DNA from: Pseudomonas sp. C1C7
Lineage (GTDB): Bacteria > Pseudomonadota > Gammaproteobacteria > Pseudomonadales > Pseudomonadaceae
NCBI RefSeq assembly: GCF_013359595.1
Contig: NZ_JABFMP010000014.1
Location: forward strand, 1-64,000
DNA length: 64,000 bases
Direction: 5' to 3'
The notes beneath the pieces are model-generated. The model was given only the letters and a program-made list of their open reading frames with translations, searched no databases and was not told the DNA's origin. This document shows, piece by piece, positions 8,014 to 16,346 of the stretch (positions within the stretch are counted from its first letter, which is position 1; the number at the start of each line of letters is the position of its first letter). Both the position numbers and the translations under genes were made by a program.

Positions 8014-8141
8014 CAGCTGGCGAAGCCTGCGTCCGGCTGCGCAGCAGTCGTAAAATCATGCACTGCGGTCTATCAGGTAAATCCGGTGCACAGGGTTTGC
8101 GACTGCTGCGCAGCCGGACGCAGGCTTCGCCAGCTGCTACA
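8009..8141. terminator. Very long perfect inverted repeat spanning two stop codons
   Basis: Arms of 42 bp (8009-8050 and 8100-8141) are perfect reverse complements, beginning TGTAGCAGCTGGCGAAGCCT, around a 49-bp centre. The left arm contains the AraC-type gene's TAG and the right arm the reductase gene's stop. The likely role is two-way termination and 3'-end protection. Confidence 0.75.
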
Positions 8142-8727
8142 TGACCGTGCGCTTATCCGGATCTATCGCCATCCGCGCCGCCAACCGCGCCACCCGCGCC
8201 CCCAGATGCGCCGCCGTGCAGCGATCCTCCACCGGCGGCGCCTGCTCGGGTGACTGCTCGACATTGGACTGGGCCATTGCGCCCAGCGAACTGCCGAGGC
8301 GATTGAGCTGACCGTCGAACACCCCGACACCCGAACGCGCAGGCAGCACGTCGAGGCCGACCCAGATCATCGAATGCTGGGCCGCGAATACCGCCATCTG
8401 CAGCAAGGTGTTGAGCTTGTCGCCGCACAGGCAGCCGGAATTGGTGAAGCCGGCAGCCAGCTTGTCGCGCCAGGGTTGCGCCAGATAGAAGGCGGCAGTA
8501 GCTTCCATGAAACCCTTGAACGCCGCCGAGGCGCTGCCCATGTAGGTGGGCGCGCCGAAGATGATGGCGTCGGCTCGGTGCAGGAGGTCCCAGTGGTCGT
8601 TCACATCTTCGATGCAGACGAGCCGGCACTGGCTGCCGGGATGGCGTTCCACCCCCTGGGCCACCGCCTCGGCCATGACCCGGGTATGCCCGTAGCCACT
8701 GTGATAGACCACCACCACGTTGATCAT
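8137..8727 (-). CDS. Flavodoxin-family NAD(P)H-dependent oxidoreductase (WrbA/FMN-type)
   Basis: 196 residues. The N-terminus VVVVYHSGYGHTRVMAEAVA is a flavodoxin phosphate-binding loop for FMN, and FGAPTYMGSASAAFKGFME is the second flavin contact of the WrbA/IsrA type. It is expected to reduce quinones, azo compounds or nitro compounds. ATG at 8727 follows GGAAGGA; longer frames would run into the regulatory region. It is divergent from the winged-helix NTPase regulator at 9010, a likely controller, and its upstream 20-bp motif is shared with the AraC-type gene. Confidence 0.84.
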   Translation of the reverse strand: MINVVVVYHSGYGHTRVMAEAVAQGVERHPGSQCRLVCIEDVNDHWDLLHRADAIIFGAPTYMGSASAAFKGFMEATAAFYLAQPWRDKLAAGFTNSGCLCGDKLNTLLQMAVFAAQHSMIWVGLDVLPARSGVGVFDGQLNRLGSSLGAMAQSNVEQSPEQAPPVEDRCTAAHLGARVARLAARMAIDPDKRTVM

Positions 8728-8793
8728 TACGGCGTCCTTCCGATGAATGAAATCCCAACACGGGGCCAGTGTTGAACCGGAACGAAAGTACGA

Positions 8794-8813
8794 CGAGTTA
8801 AACGTTGTTAATT
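8794..8813 (-). promoter_or_regulatory. Shared 20-bp operator candidate, copy 2
   Basis: On the minus strand this reads AATTAACAACGTTTAACTCG, identical over 20 bp to 7509-7528. It lies 66 bp before the reductase start (8727) and in the gap to the divergent regulator gene at 9010. Confidence 0.6.
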
Positions 8814-9009
8814 TTCCTGGGCCGCCCAACGCCTCGACATCCGCTTAACCCAGGCGACACCCAATAAACACGGAGCCTTCTCCACTCCCGGACAACCGCC
8901 AGTCGAAGTGAACACCGCGCAGTCAGGCCCGCCACGCATTGCACTGCCGCAAAAACCTGAGAACATGCCTGAAAGCCGCGTAACAGACGGCTGTGACAGG
9001 AGTGACCCG

Positions 9010-11814
9010 TTGACCCTTTCCCTCGAAAAGGCCGTGCATTTCGGCCCCTACAGGATCTACCCCGCGCAACGCCTGGTGATGGAGGCCGACCAGCCCCTGC
9101 GCCTGGGGCGGCGGGCGATGGACATCCTGTTGATCCTGCTGGAACACGCCGGGAACGTGGTCAGCAAGCAGCAACTGATGGCCGCCGTCTGGCCCGACAC
9201 GGTGGTCGAGGAGATCAATCTGCGGGTGCACATGGCGGCCCTGCGCAAGGCCCTCGGCGATGGCCAGGCCGGCCAGCGCTATATCGTCACCGTGGCCCAG
9301 CGTGGCTACAGCTTCGTCGCCCCGTTCTTTCTCGAGCAGACCCGGCCGAGCCCACCCGGCGAGCCGCTTGCATCCCGCGGGCACAACCTGCCCCTGCGCA
9401 GCACCCGCCTGATCGGTCGCCAGGCGCTGGTCGACAGTCTGGTGGAGCAACTGCCGCGCCAGCGCTTCATTACCTTGATCGGCCCCGGCGGCATCGGCAA
9501 GACCACTGTGGCCCTGAGCGTCGCCGAACAACTGATCGGTCGCTACCGTGACGGCATCCGCCTGCTGGACCTGGCGCCGATCACCGACCCGCTGATGATC
9601 AGCGGCCATCTGGCCGCGCTGCTGGAACTGTCCCTGCACGACGCCGAACCGCTGACCAGCCTCGCCCTGTTCCTGCGCGAGCGACAGATGCTGCTGGTCA
9701 TCGATAACTGCGAGCACCTGCTCGACGACGTGGCCGTGCTCTGCGAGAGCCTGCTGCGAGGCGCGGCGCAGGTGCACATCCTGGCCACCAGCCGCGAGAG
9801 CCTGCGGGCCGAAGGCGAGTTCGTGCAGCGTCTGGAATCCCTCGACTGCCCGCCGCCCATCGCCGTTCCGGACCGCGCCCAGGCCATGAGTTTTTCCGCG
9901 TTGCAGCTGTTCATCGAACGGGCCATGGCCAGCCATGACAGCTTCGAATTCAGCGATGCCCAGTTGCCGCTGGTGATCGACATCTGCCGACGCCTCGACG
10001 GCATTCCTCTGGCTCTGGAACTGGCCGCCGCGCAAGTCGCCAGCCTGGGTCTTGATGGTTTGCTGGGGCAACTGCACCACAGTTTCCGCCTGCTCCCTCA
10101 CAGCAGCCAGCCCTCCCCGGGCCGCCACCAGACCCTGCGCGCCACACTGGACTGGAGCTTCCAGCTGCTCAGCCCCTGCGAACAGACTTGTTTGCGCCGA
10201 CTGGGGATTTTCCGTGGCGGCTTCACCCTGGCCTCGGCGGCAGCGGTGATCGTCGGCGAACACATCGAACCTCGCGAGGTATTTGGTTCGATCACGCAAC
10301 TGGTGGCCAAGTCCCTGCTGAGCGTGGACGTCGGCGACGAGGAGGTGTTCTACCGCTTGCTCGACACCACCCGCCGCTACGCCCTGGAAAAACTCGAACA
10401 GGCCGCCGAACTGCCCGCCACCCGCGAGCGCCACACCGAGCGCTGCCTGGCCTTGATGCAACAGGCGCAAAAGGAATGGGAACGCACGCCGACCAGCCTG
10501 TGGATCGAGCGCTATGCCCGGGGCCTGGAAGACATCCGCGCGGCGCTCGATTGGGGCCTGAATGCCCTGGGGCCGCAGGCGCTGGCGATCCGCCTGACCG
10601 CGGCGTCCACGCCGCTCTGGCAGGAGCTGTCGCTGCTCAAGGAACACGGCGGTTATGTGCGCAAGGCCCTGGCCTTGCTGGAAGCCGCGCCCGAACCCTG
10701 CCCGCGCCTGCAAATGGCCCTGAAACTGGCCCTGGGCAGCGCCTGCTATCACGTTCAGGGTGGCACCGCGGAAACCATCGGCGCCTTCGTCACCGCCCGC
10801 GCCCTGGCCCGACAATGCGATGACGTGGTCGGAGAATTGCGCGCCGTCTCCGGGCACATGGCGGTCAACCTCAGTTGCGGCCAGTACCAGATGGCCCTGG
10901 AGCAGACTCAGCAGTTCGACCGCCTGGGCCTGCATGGCGATCCGCTGCTGTCGCTCAGTACCCATCGCCTGCGGGTGCTGGCGCTGCATTTTGCCGGCGA
11001 CCAGTCACGGGCGCGGCTCAATGCCGAAGAAGTCATCCAGCGCATGGCCCACAGCGGCCATCTCAACCGCTTCACCCACGGCTTTGGCGTGCAGTACGAC
11101 CAGAGCGTGGCGGCCCTGACCATCCTGGCGCGCATTCTCTGGCTCCAGGGACAACCGGAACAGGCCTGGCGCACCGCCCGACAGGCGCTGGACATCGCCC
11201 TGCAGATCAACCACGGCACGTCGATCTGCTACACCCTGGCCCTGTCGGGTTGCCTGATCGCCCATTACAACGGCGACAGCCAAACCGCCCGCGACCTGCT
11301 GCGCATGCTGCTGGAGCAGGCGCAAAAACACTCGGTGATGCTGTTCTACACCTGGGCGCAGCACTATGCGCAGGTCATCGACGCTGGCGACGGACAGGCC
11401 GCGCCAGGTCCGGGCATCGGCTTGATCAAGGAGATCATGGTCACGCTGGACGGCGGCTTCGTCGACGAGCACCTGCTCAAGCGCGCCGACAGCGGCGCGG
11501 CGGGCTGGAGTACCGCGGAGATTCTGCGGGCCAGGGCCGATGCGCTGCTGGCCGACGACTGCCCGATCAAGGATTGCACCGCCGAAACCGTGCTGCTCAA
11601 GGCGCTCAACGTGGCCAGGTCGCAAGGTGCATTGGCGTGGGAGTTGCGCAGTGCCACGTCGCTCGCACGGCTGTGGCAGCGTCAGCGACGTTACCGTCAG
11701 GCCCATGACTTGTTGGCGCCGATCTACCGGCGCTTCACCGAAGGCCATCACACCCCCGACCTGATCGCCGTGGGTGGCTTACTCGGCCAGTTGCAGAATC
11801 ACCTGCGGCTCTGA
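9010..11814 (+). CDS. Large winged-helix/NTPase regulator with C-terminal helical repeats
   Basis: About 934 residues. Domain order: OmpR/ToxR-type winged helix (about 5-105; RLGRRAMDILLILLEHAG, then VEEINLRVHMAALRKALG), AAA/STAND-type NTPase with Walker A GPGGIGKTT at 158-166 and Walker B LLVIDNCEHLL near 228-238, then a long alpha-helical TPR-like region. This is the plan of signal-integrating ATPase activators. TTG at 9010 follows AGGAG by 7 nt and puts the wing start where its paralogue has it; GTG 8908 and ATG 8965 are in frame but lack a good ribosome site. It converges with that paralogue, overlapping 36 bp. The signal is unknown. Confidence 0.82.
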   Translation: MTLSLEKAVHFGPYRIYPAQRLVMEADQPLRLGRRAMDILLILLEHAGNVVSKQQLMAAVWPDTVVEEINLRVHMAALRKALGDGQAGQRYIVTVAQRGYSFVAPFFLEQTRPSPPGEPLASRGHNLPLRSTRLIGRQALVDSLVEQLPRQRFITLIGPGGIGKTTVALSVAEQLIGRYRDGIRLLDLAPITDPLMISGHLAALLELSLHDAEPLTSLALFLRERQMLLVIDNCEHLLDDVAVLCESLLRGAAQVHILATSRESLRAEGEFVQRLESLDCPPPIAVPDRAQAMSFSALQLFIERAMASHDSFEFSDAQLPLVIDICRRLDGIPLALELAAAQVASLGLDGLLGQLHHSFRLLPHSSQPSPGRHQTLRATLDWSFQLLSPCEQTCLRRLGIFRGGFTLASAAAVIVGEHIEPREVFGSITQLVAKSLLSVDVGDEEVFYRLLDTTRRYALEKLEQAAELPATRERHTERCLALMQQAQKEWERTPTSLWIERYARGLEDIRAALDWGLNALGPQALAIRLTAASTPLWQELSLLKEHGGYVRKALALLEAAPEPCPRLQMALKLALGSACYHVQGGTAETIGAFVTARALARQCDDVVGELRAVSGHMAVNLSCGQYQMALEQTQQFDRLGLHGDPLLSLSTHRLRVLALHFAGDQSRARLNAEEVIQRMAHSGHLNRFTHGFGVQYDQSVAALTILARILWLQGQPEQAWRTARQALDIALQINHGTSICYTLALSGCLIAHYNGDSQTARDLLRMLLEQAQKHSVMLFYTWAQHYAQVIDAGDGQAAPGPGIGLIKEIMVTLDGGFVDEHLLKRADSGAAGWSTAEILRARADALLADDCPIKDCTAETVLLKALNVARSQGALAWELRSATSLARLWQRQRRYRQAHDLLAPIYRRFTEGHHTPDLIAVGGLLGQLQNHLRL

Positions 11815-13251
11815 CGGCCGCTGCCCCTGGCCGATGAAGCCGGCGTAGCGGGTCTGGAACCTGCGCAAGTCGCCACTGTGCTCGAGTTTTTCCAGGGCAT
11901 AACGGCGGGTGGTGTTGAGGAAGCGGTAACGGCTCACGCCCCGGTCCTGCTCAAGCGACAACAGTGATTTGAGGGCCAGGCTGTCCAGCACCTTGGTCAG
12001 ACTGGCGGGCACCAGTGTGTCGCAGCTGATCACAGCCAGCGCCGCCTCCAGGGTGAATGCGGACTTGAACACCGCGAGGCGCTGCAACACGGTCTGCTCC
12101 ACCGGGCTCAGGCGTTCGTAACTCCAGTCCAGTGCCGCCTTGAGGGTCTGGTGCCGGGGGACCGCCGTGCGTCGGCCCTGGGTCAGCAGTTGAAAGCAGT
12201 TATCCAGTTGCGCCTGCACGCCCACCAACGCCAGCGCGTCGATCTGCGCGGCCGCCAGTTCGATGGCCAGGGGCAAGCCATCGAGACGCCGGCAGATGTC
12301 GCGTACCACCCGCAGGTCCTGCTCGCGCAGGACAAACCCCTGCTGACGGGCACGGGCGCGGCTGACGAACAGCTGCACAGCCGAATAGCCCATGACTTCC
12401 TCGACACTGCGCAACGCCGAGGCCGACGGCACCACCAACGGCGGCAATGGCAACAGGGTTTCGCCGGTGGCCAGCAGCGGTTCGCGGCTGGTCACCAGGA
12501 TCGACAGGCGCGGCGCCGAGGCCAGCAGCGTTTCGACCAGCGACCGGCATTGCTCCAGCAGGTGTTCGCCGTTATCGAGGATCAACAGCACGTGCCGTTG
12601 TTCCAGCGCCTCCAGGCTGAGGTCAAGGGTCTGTGCGATGTGATCGGCCAGTTGCTGCGGGTCATCGATCAGCGCCAGATCCACCCGCCACACACCGTCA
12701 TGAAAATGCTGCAACAGCAACTCGCCGACCCGCAGCGCGACCGTGGTCTTGCCGATGCCGCAGGGGCCGACCAGGGTCATCAAACGGCGCGTCGGCAGCA
12801 GTCGCATCAGACTGCCCACCACCGCATCGCGACCGATGATCGAGGTCAGTCGCGCCGGCAGGTTGTGCTGGAGTTCATGCAGGTGTTCGAGGGGGATCGG
12901 AGTGATTTGCGCGGCCTGCTGCACCGGTGCCACGAAGCTGTAGCCGCGCTGGGGAATGTTGACGATGTAGCAGTGGCCGTCCTGCCCGTCGCGAAAGGCC
13001 CGACGCAGCGCCGCGATGTGCACCCGCAGGTTGATTTCCTCGACCACCGAGCGCGGCCACACCTGGGCGATGATCTGCTCTTTGCTGATCACGGAGCCGG
13101 CGTGTTCGACCAGCACCTGCAGGATATCCAGCGCACGCCCGCCCAGGCGCATCGGCTCGTCGCCATCCAGCACCAGCCGCTGCTGCATGTGGAATGCATA
13201 GGGGCCGAAGCGCAGCACCGTGTCGCTGTGGGTATTTCCAAGGCTGTTCAT
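11779..13251 (-). CDS. Winged-helix/NTPase regulator lacking the C-terminal repeat domain
   Basis: 490 residues, paralogue of the convergent neighbour: winged helix at about 12-108 (LGGRALDILQVLVEHAG, VEEINLRVHIAALRRAF), Walker A GPCGIGKTT at 162-170, Walker B LLILDNGEHLLEQ. Similarity continues to RRYALEKLE, then stops within about 20 residues. The last 12 codons (SEPQVILQLAE and stop) are read from the antisense strand of the neighbour's last codons. The whole helical-repeat half is missing, so it is either a natural short form or, more likely, a gene cut by a deletion that joined the two tails. It keeps intact DNA-binding and NTPase motifs and a clean frame. Confidence 0.8.
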   Translation of the reverse strand: MNSLGNTHSDTVLRFGPYAFHMQQRLVLDGDEPMRLGGRALDILQVLVEHAGSVISKEQIIAQVWPRSVVEEINLRVHIAALRRAFRDGQDGHCYIVNIPQRGYSFVAPVQQAAQITPIPLEHLHELQHNLPARLTSIIGRDAVVGSLMRLLPTRRLMTLVGPCGIGKTTVALRVGELLLQHFHDGVWRVDLALIDDPQQLADHIAQTLDLSLEALEQRHVLLILDNGEHLLEQCRSLVETLLASAPRLSILVTSREPLLATGETLLPLPPLVVPSASALRSVEEVMGYSAVQLFVSRARARQQGFVLREQDLRVVRDICRRLDGLPLAIELAAAQIDALALVGVQAQLDNCFQLLTQGRRTAVPRHQTLKAALDWSYERLSPVEQTVLQRLAVFKSAFTLEAALAVISCDTLVPASLTKVLDSLALKSLLSLEQDRGVSRYRFLNTTRRYALEKLEHSGDLRRFQTRYAGFIGQGQRPSEPQVILQLAE

Positions 13252-13413
13252 CTGACGTCATCCACCAGGAGCCGGCCCGGCACGCGAGTCCATCCAGGCT
13301 CCGTACCTTCCTTGTAATGAGTTCAGGGTTATCTTGGCAGGCTCTGATGACGGTACAACCATCCAGGGGGGAGCGTCACGGCCATTGCGATGCGCGCAAC
13401 GGACACCCTGGCG

Positions 13414-14364
13414 TCAACTGAACTGTTCGCGGTACTGGGTCGGCGTCAGGCCGAGCTTTTCACCGAACAGAAACCGCATATGGCGCACGCTGCCGAAACC
13501 GCTCTTGAAGGCCACGGTCTTGAGCGGTAGCTCACTGGTTTCCAGCAGTGCGCGTGCGCAATCGATCCGCGCGCCTTGCAGAAATTCCATGGGGGTCATG
13601 CCCACTTCACGAGCAAAGACCCTGGCGAAATGCCGGGCACTCATGTTCGCCAGGCCCGCCATGCGTTCGATGCTGAAGCTTTCGTCCAGGTGTTCCAGCA
13701 CATGGTTCTGCACCCGGGTGATCGCGGTTTCCTGAGGCGCCACGGTGGCCATCAACGGGCTGAACTGCGCCTGGCCGCCTTGGCGTTTCATCACCACCAG
13801 CAACACCTTGGCCACGTCCTGGGCGACTTTCTTGCCGTGGTCTTCGGCGACCACCGACAGCGCCAGGTCGATACCGGCGGTGACGCCGCCGGAGGTGATC
13901 AGGTTGCGATCCTGCACATAGATCAGGTCGGTCTCGACGGTGGTGTTCGGGAAGGCCTTGATCAGGCGTTCGATGTAGTGCCAGTGGGTGGTTACGCGGT
14001 AGCCGTCGATCAGCCCGGCGTGGCCCAGGACAAAGGCGCCGGTGCAGATCGAGCCGTAGGCTTTGGAACGGCTGGCGTTGTGCCGGAGCCAGTCAAGCAG
14101 CGGCGGATGCCGTTCGTTGTAGGCACCGGGACCGCCGGGCACCAGCAGCAGGTCGTAACCGTCGCAGGCCTGGTCGATGTGCAGGTCGGCGTGCACGCTG
14201 ACGCCATTGGACGCGCGCAACGGACCGGGCTCGGTGCCGAGGGTGGTCAGCACGTAGTGGTCGTCGGGCTTGAGGTACCGATTGGCAATGGAAAACACCT
14301 CCATGGGCCCGGCCATGTCGAGCAGGAGAAAATCGGGGAACAGCACCATGGCCACGGTTTTCAT
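13414..14364 (-). CDS. GlxA-family transcriptional regulator (DJ-1/PfpI + AraC)
   Basis: 316 residues. The N-terminal glutamine-amidotransferase-like (DJ-1/PfpI) domain runs to about 190 (MVLFPDFLLLDMAGPMEVFS, LLVPGGPGA, SICTGAFVLGHAGLIDGYRV) with the nucleophile-position Cys in SICTGAF. The C-terminal AraC domain is at about 215-316 (FSIERMAGLANMSARHFARV, LPLKTVAFKSGFGSVRHMRF). GlxA relatives control amine and quaternary-amine metabolism or detoxification genes. It is divergent from the pirin gene. The gap contains TGCGC-ATTATG-GCGCA (14450-14465), a possible site. Confidence 0.88.
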   Translation of the reverse strand: MKTVAMVLFPDFLLLDMAGPMEVFSIANRYLKPDDHYVLTTLGTEPGPLRASNGVSVHADLHIDQACDGYDLLLVPGGPGAYNERHPPLLDWLRHNASRSKAYGSICTGAFVLGHAGLIDGYRVTTHWHYIERLIKAFPNTTVETDLIYVQDRNLITSGGVTAGIDLALSVVAEDHGKKVAQDVAKVLLVVMKRQGGQAQFSPLMATVAPQETAITRVQNHVLEHLDESFSIERMAGLANMSARHFARVFAREVGMTPMEFLQGARIDCARALLETSELPLKTVAFKSGFGSVRHMRFLFGEKLGLTPTQYREQFS

Positions 14365-14606
14365 GGGTTGGATATCACCAAAAAATAAAATGGAATCACT
14401 GACTGCACACAGATCCCGTGTGGGGGCGGCGTCCAGCCGGGGTTCATGTTGCGCATTATGGCGCAGTGAAAGAGCAACGTCCTGCGAGGATTACTGTCAA
14501 CCCGAATGAGACAGTATTTCAATTTCCACCTACTTATTGCACCTACCAGTAACCATTAACCTTCTCCTCACTCGGACGAATCAACGTCCCCACAGGAGAA
14601 TTCATC

Positions 14607-15329
14607 ATGCTGACCCTTCGTAAAGCTTCTGATCGCGGCATGGCCAATCATGGCTGGTTGAAGTCGTTCCACACCTTCTCCTTCGCCAACTACCGCAACC
14701 CGAAAGAACAGGGTTTTTCCGATCTGCTGGTGATCAACGATGACCGTGTGGCCGCCGGCAAGGGTTTCGGCCAGCATCCGCACCGCGACATGGAAATCTT
14801 TTCCTACGTGCTCGACGGCGCCCTGGAACACAAGGACACCCTGGGCACAGGTTCGGTGATCCGCCCCGGCGATGTGCAGTTGATGAGCGCCGGCAGCGGC
14901 GTGGCCCACAGTGAGTTCAACCACTCGGACAAACGCCCGGTGCACTTCCTGCAGATCTGGATCGTGCCCGAGGTCAGCGGCGCCAAACCGCGCTATCAGC
15001 AGGAGCACTTCAGCCCGCAGAAAAAACGCGGCCGCCTGCAACTGATCATCTCCCCCGACGGCGCCAACGGTTCGCTGAAGGTGCGCCAGGACGCGCGGGT
15101 CTACGCCGGCCTGATCGACGGCCAGGAAAGCGCCACCCTGGAACTGGCTGCCAATCGCTACGCCTATGTGCACGTAGCGCGGGGCAGCGTCGAACTCAAC
15201 GGTCTGAGCCTGAAGGAAGGCGACGGCGTGCGGGTTCGTGAGGAACAGGTACTGACCTTGAGCAACGGGGTGGACGCGGAAGTACTGGTGTTCGATCTGC
15301 GGCCGAAGGAATTGCCGGAAATGCCATAA
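14607..15329 (+). CDS. Pirin-family protein (YhhW-type bicupin)
   Basis: 240 residues, standard for the family. The metal site of the N-terminal cupin is visible as HPHRDMEIFSYVLDG, with later H and E ligands in SAGSGVAHSEFNHS. Bacterial pirins of this type can act as quercetin 2,3-dioxygenases or as stress-linked regulators; which one applies here cannot be told. ATG at 14607 is preceded by CAGGAG at good spacing. It is a single gene, divergent from the GlxA regulator and convergent with the next LysR gene. Confidence 0.87.
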   Translation: MLTLRKASDRGMANHGWLKSFHTFSFANYRNPKEQGFSDLLVINDDRVAAGKGFGQHPHRDMEIFSYVLDGALEHKDTLGTGSVIRPGDVQLMSAGSGVAHSEFNHSDKRPVHFLQIWIVPEVSGAKPRYQQEHFSPQKKRGRLQLIISPDGANGSLKVRQDARVYAGLIDGQESATLELAANRYAYVHVARGSVELNGLSLKEGDGVRVREEQVLTLSNGVDAEVLVFDLRPKELPEMP

Positions 15330-15357
15330 AGTTTCTGAATGCAATGACATTTGTGGA

Positions 15358-16233
15358 TTACAGGGTGGGCTCGGCAAAAGCCTCGACAATCTCCTCAATC
15401 ACCGCCCGCACCCGCGCGGTGTGCCGCAAATCGGCATGGGTCACCAGCCACACGTCATAAGGCAACGGCCGGGTACGCTCCGGCCACAGCCTGACCAATC
15501 CATCCCTCTGCCCCACAGGCACCGGAATCTCCCCGATCCCGATCCCCGCCGCAATGGAACGACGCACCAGCAGGCTGGAACTCAGGCTCGAAACAATCCG
15601 CCCACGGCCCATCGGCTCTCCCACCAGCGTCATGTCCCGGCCACTCTGCAAATACGGCTGATACGCCACCAGATCATGCCCTTCGAATGCCGTTCCCGGC
15701 TCCGGTATGCCGTGGGCATCCACATAGGCTTGCGAAGCGAACAACCCCAACGGCCAACGGGCGATGCGCCGGGCGATCAGGTCCGGGTTATCGGGCCGGG
15801 TGTTGCGCACGGCGATATCGGCCTCGCGCTTGGCCAGGCTCAAGATCTGCGTCGAGGCGTCCAGCTGCACCCGCACGTCGGGGTGTTTCTGATGCAGACG
15901 GGCAACGGCCGGGATCAAAAAATCGATGGCCAGCGAATCGGTGGTGGTGACGCGCACGGTGCCGGTCAGGCGATCATCGAGCCCCTGAATCCGCCGCTCC
16001 AGCTCCAGCGCCGAATGCTCCATTTTCTCCACGGCGCGCATCGCCGCTTCCCCCACGGCCGTTAGCGCGTAACCTTCGGAGGTGCGCAGGAACAGCGTCG
16101 CGCTCAGGGACTTTTCCAGCGCGGTGATCCGCCGCCCGACCGTGGCCTGATCCACCCCCAGCACCCGCGCGGCGCCGCGCAACGTCGATTCGCGACAGAC
16201 CGCGAGAAACACCCGTGCGTCATCCCAGTTCAT
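15358..16233 (-). CDS. LysR-family transcriptional regulator
   Basis: 291 residues. HTH at about 4-60 (DDARVFLAVCRESTLRGAAR, VLGVDQATVGRRITALEKSL), effector domain after. ATG at 16233 follows GGGAGG by a few bases, whereas an upstream in-frame ATG would place the start inside the divergent promoter. It faces away from the MFS exporter gene (start 16347), the usual partner layout. The gap holds TGCATTTGTGCA-like dyads (16251-16262) and TTAATGCAT that could be its operator. Confidence 0.86.
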   Translation of the reverse strand: MNWDDARVFLAVCRESTLRGAARVLGVDQATVGRRITALEKSLSATLFLRTSEGYALTAVGEAAMRAVEKMEHSALELERRIQGLDDRLTGTVRVTTTDSLAIDFLIPAVARLHQKHPDVRVQLDASTQILSLAKREADIAVRNTRPDNPDLIARRIARWPLGLFASQAYVDAHGIPEPGTAFEGHDLVAYQPYLQSGRDMTLVGEPMGRGRIVSSLSSSLLVRRSIAAGIGIGEIPVPVGQRDGLVRLWPERTRPLPYDVWLVTHADLRHTARVRAVIEEIVEAFAEPTL

Positions 16234-16346
16234 GCTTTCCTCCCGTCGATGCATTTGTGCATCAGTACGAAGTGTAATCGCAGCATTAATGCATCGTCGA
16301 TCCCCGATATGCTGGACGCCATTGAAACCTGACAGGGACACCCTTC

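Noticed and set aside
8923..10989. Long minus-strand frame opposite the large NTPase regulator
   Set aside because: The plus strand has Walker A, Walker B and winged-helix motifs; the minus frame is Gln/Gly-rich shadow.
13252..13413. Small gene between the short NTPase regulator and the GlxA gene
   Set aside because: The open frames are short, lack ribosome sites and have no consistent codon pattern.
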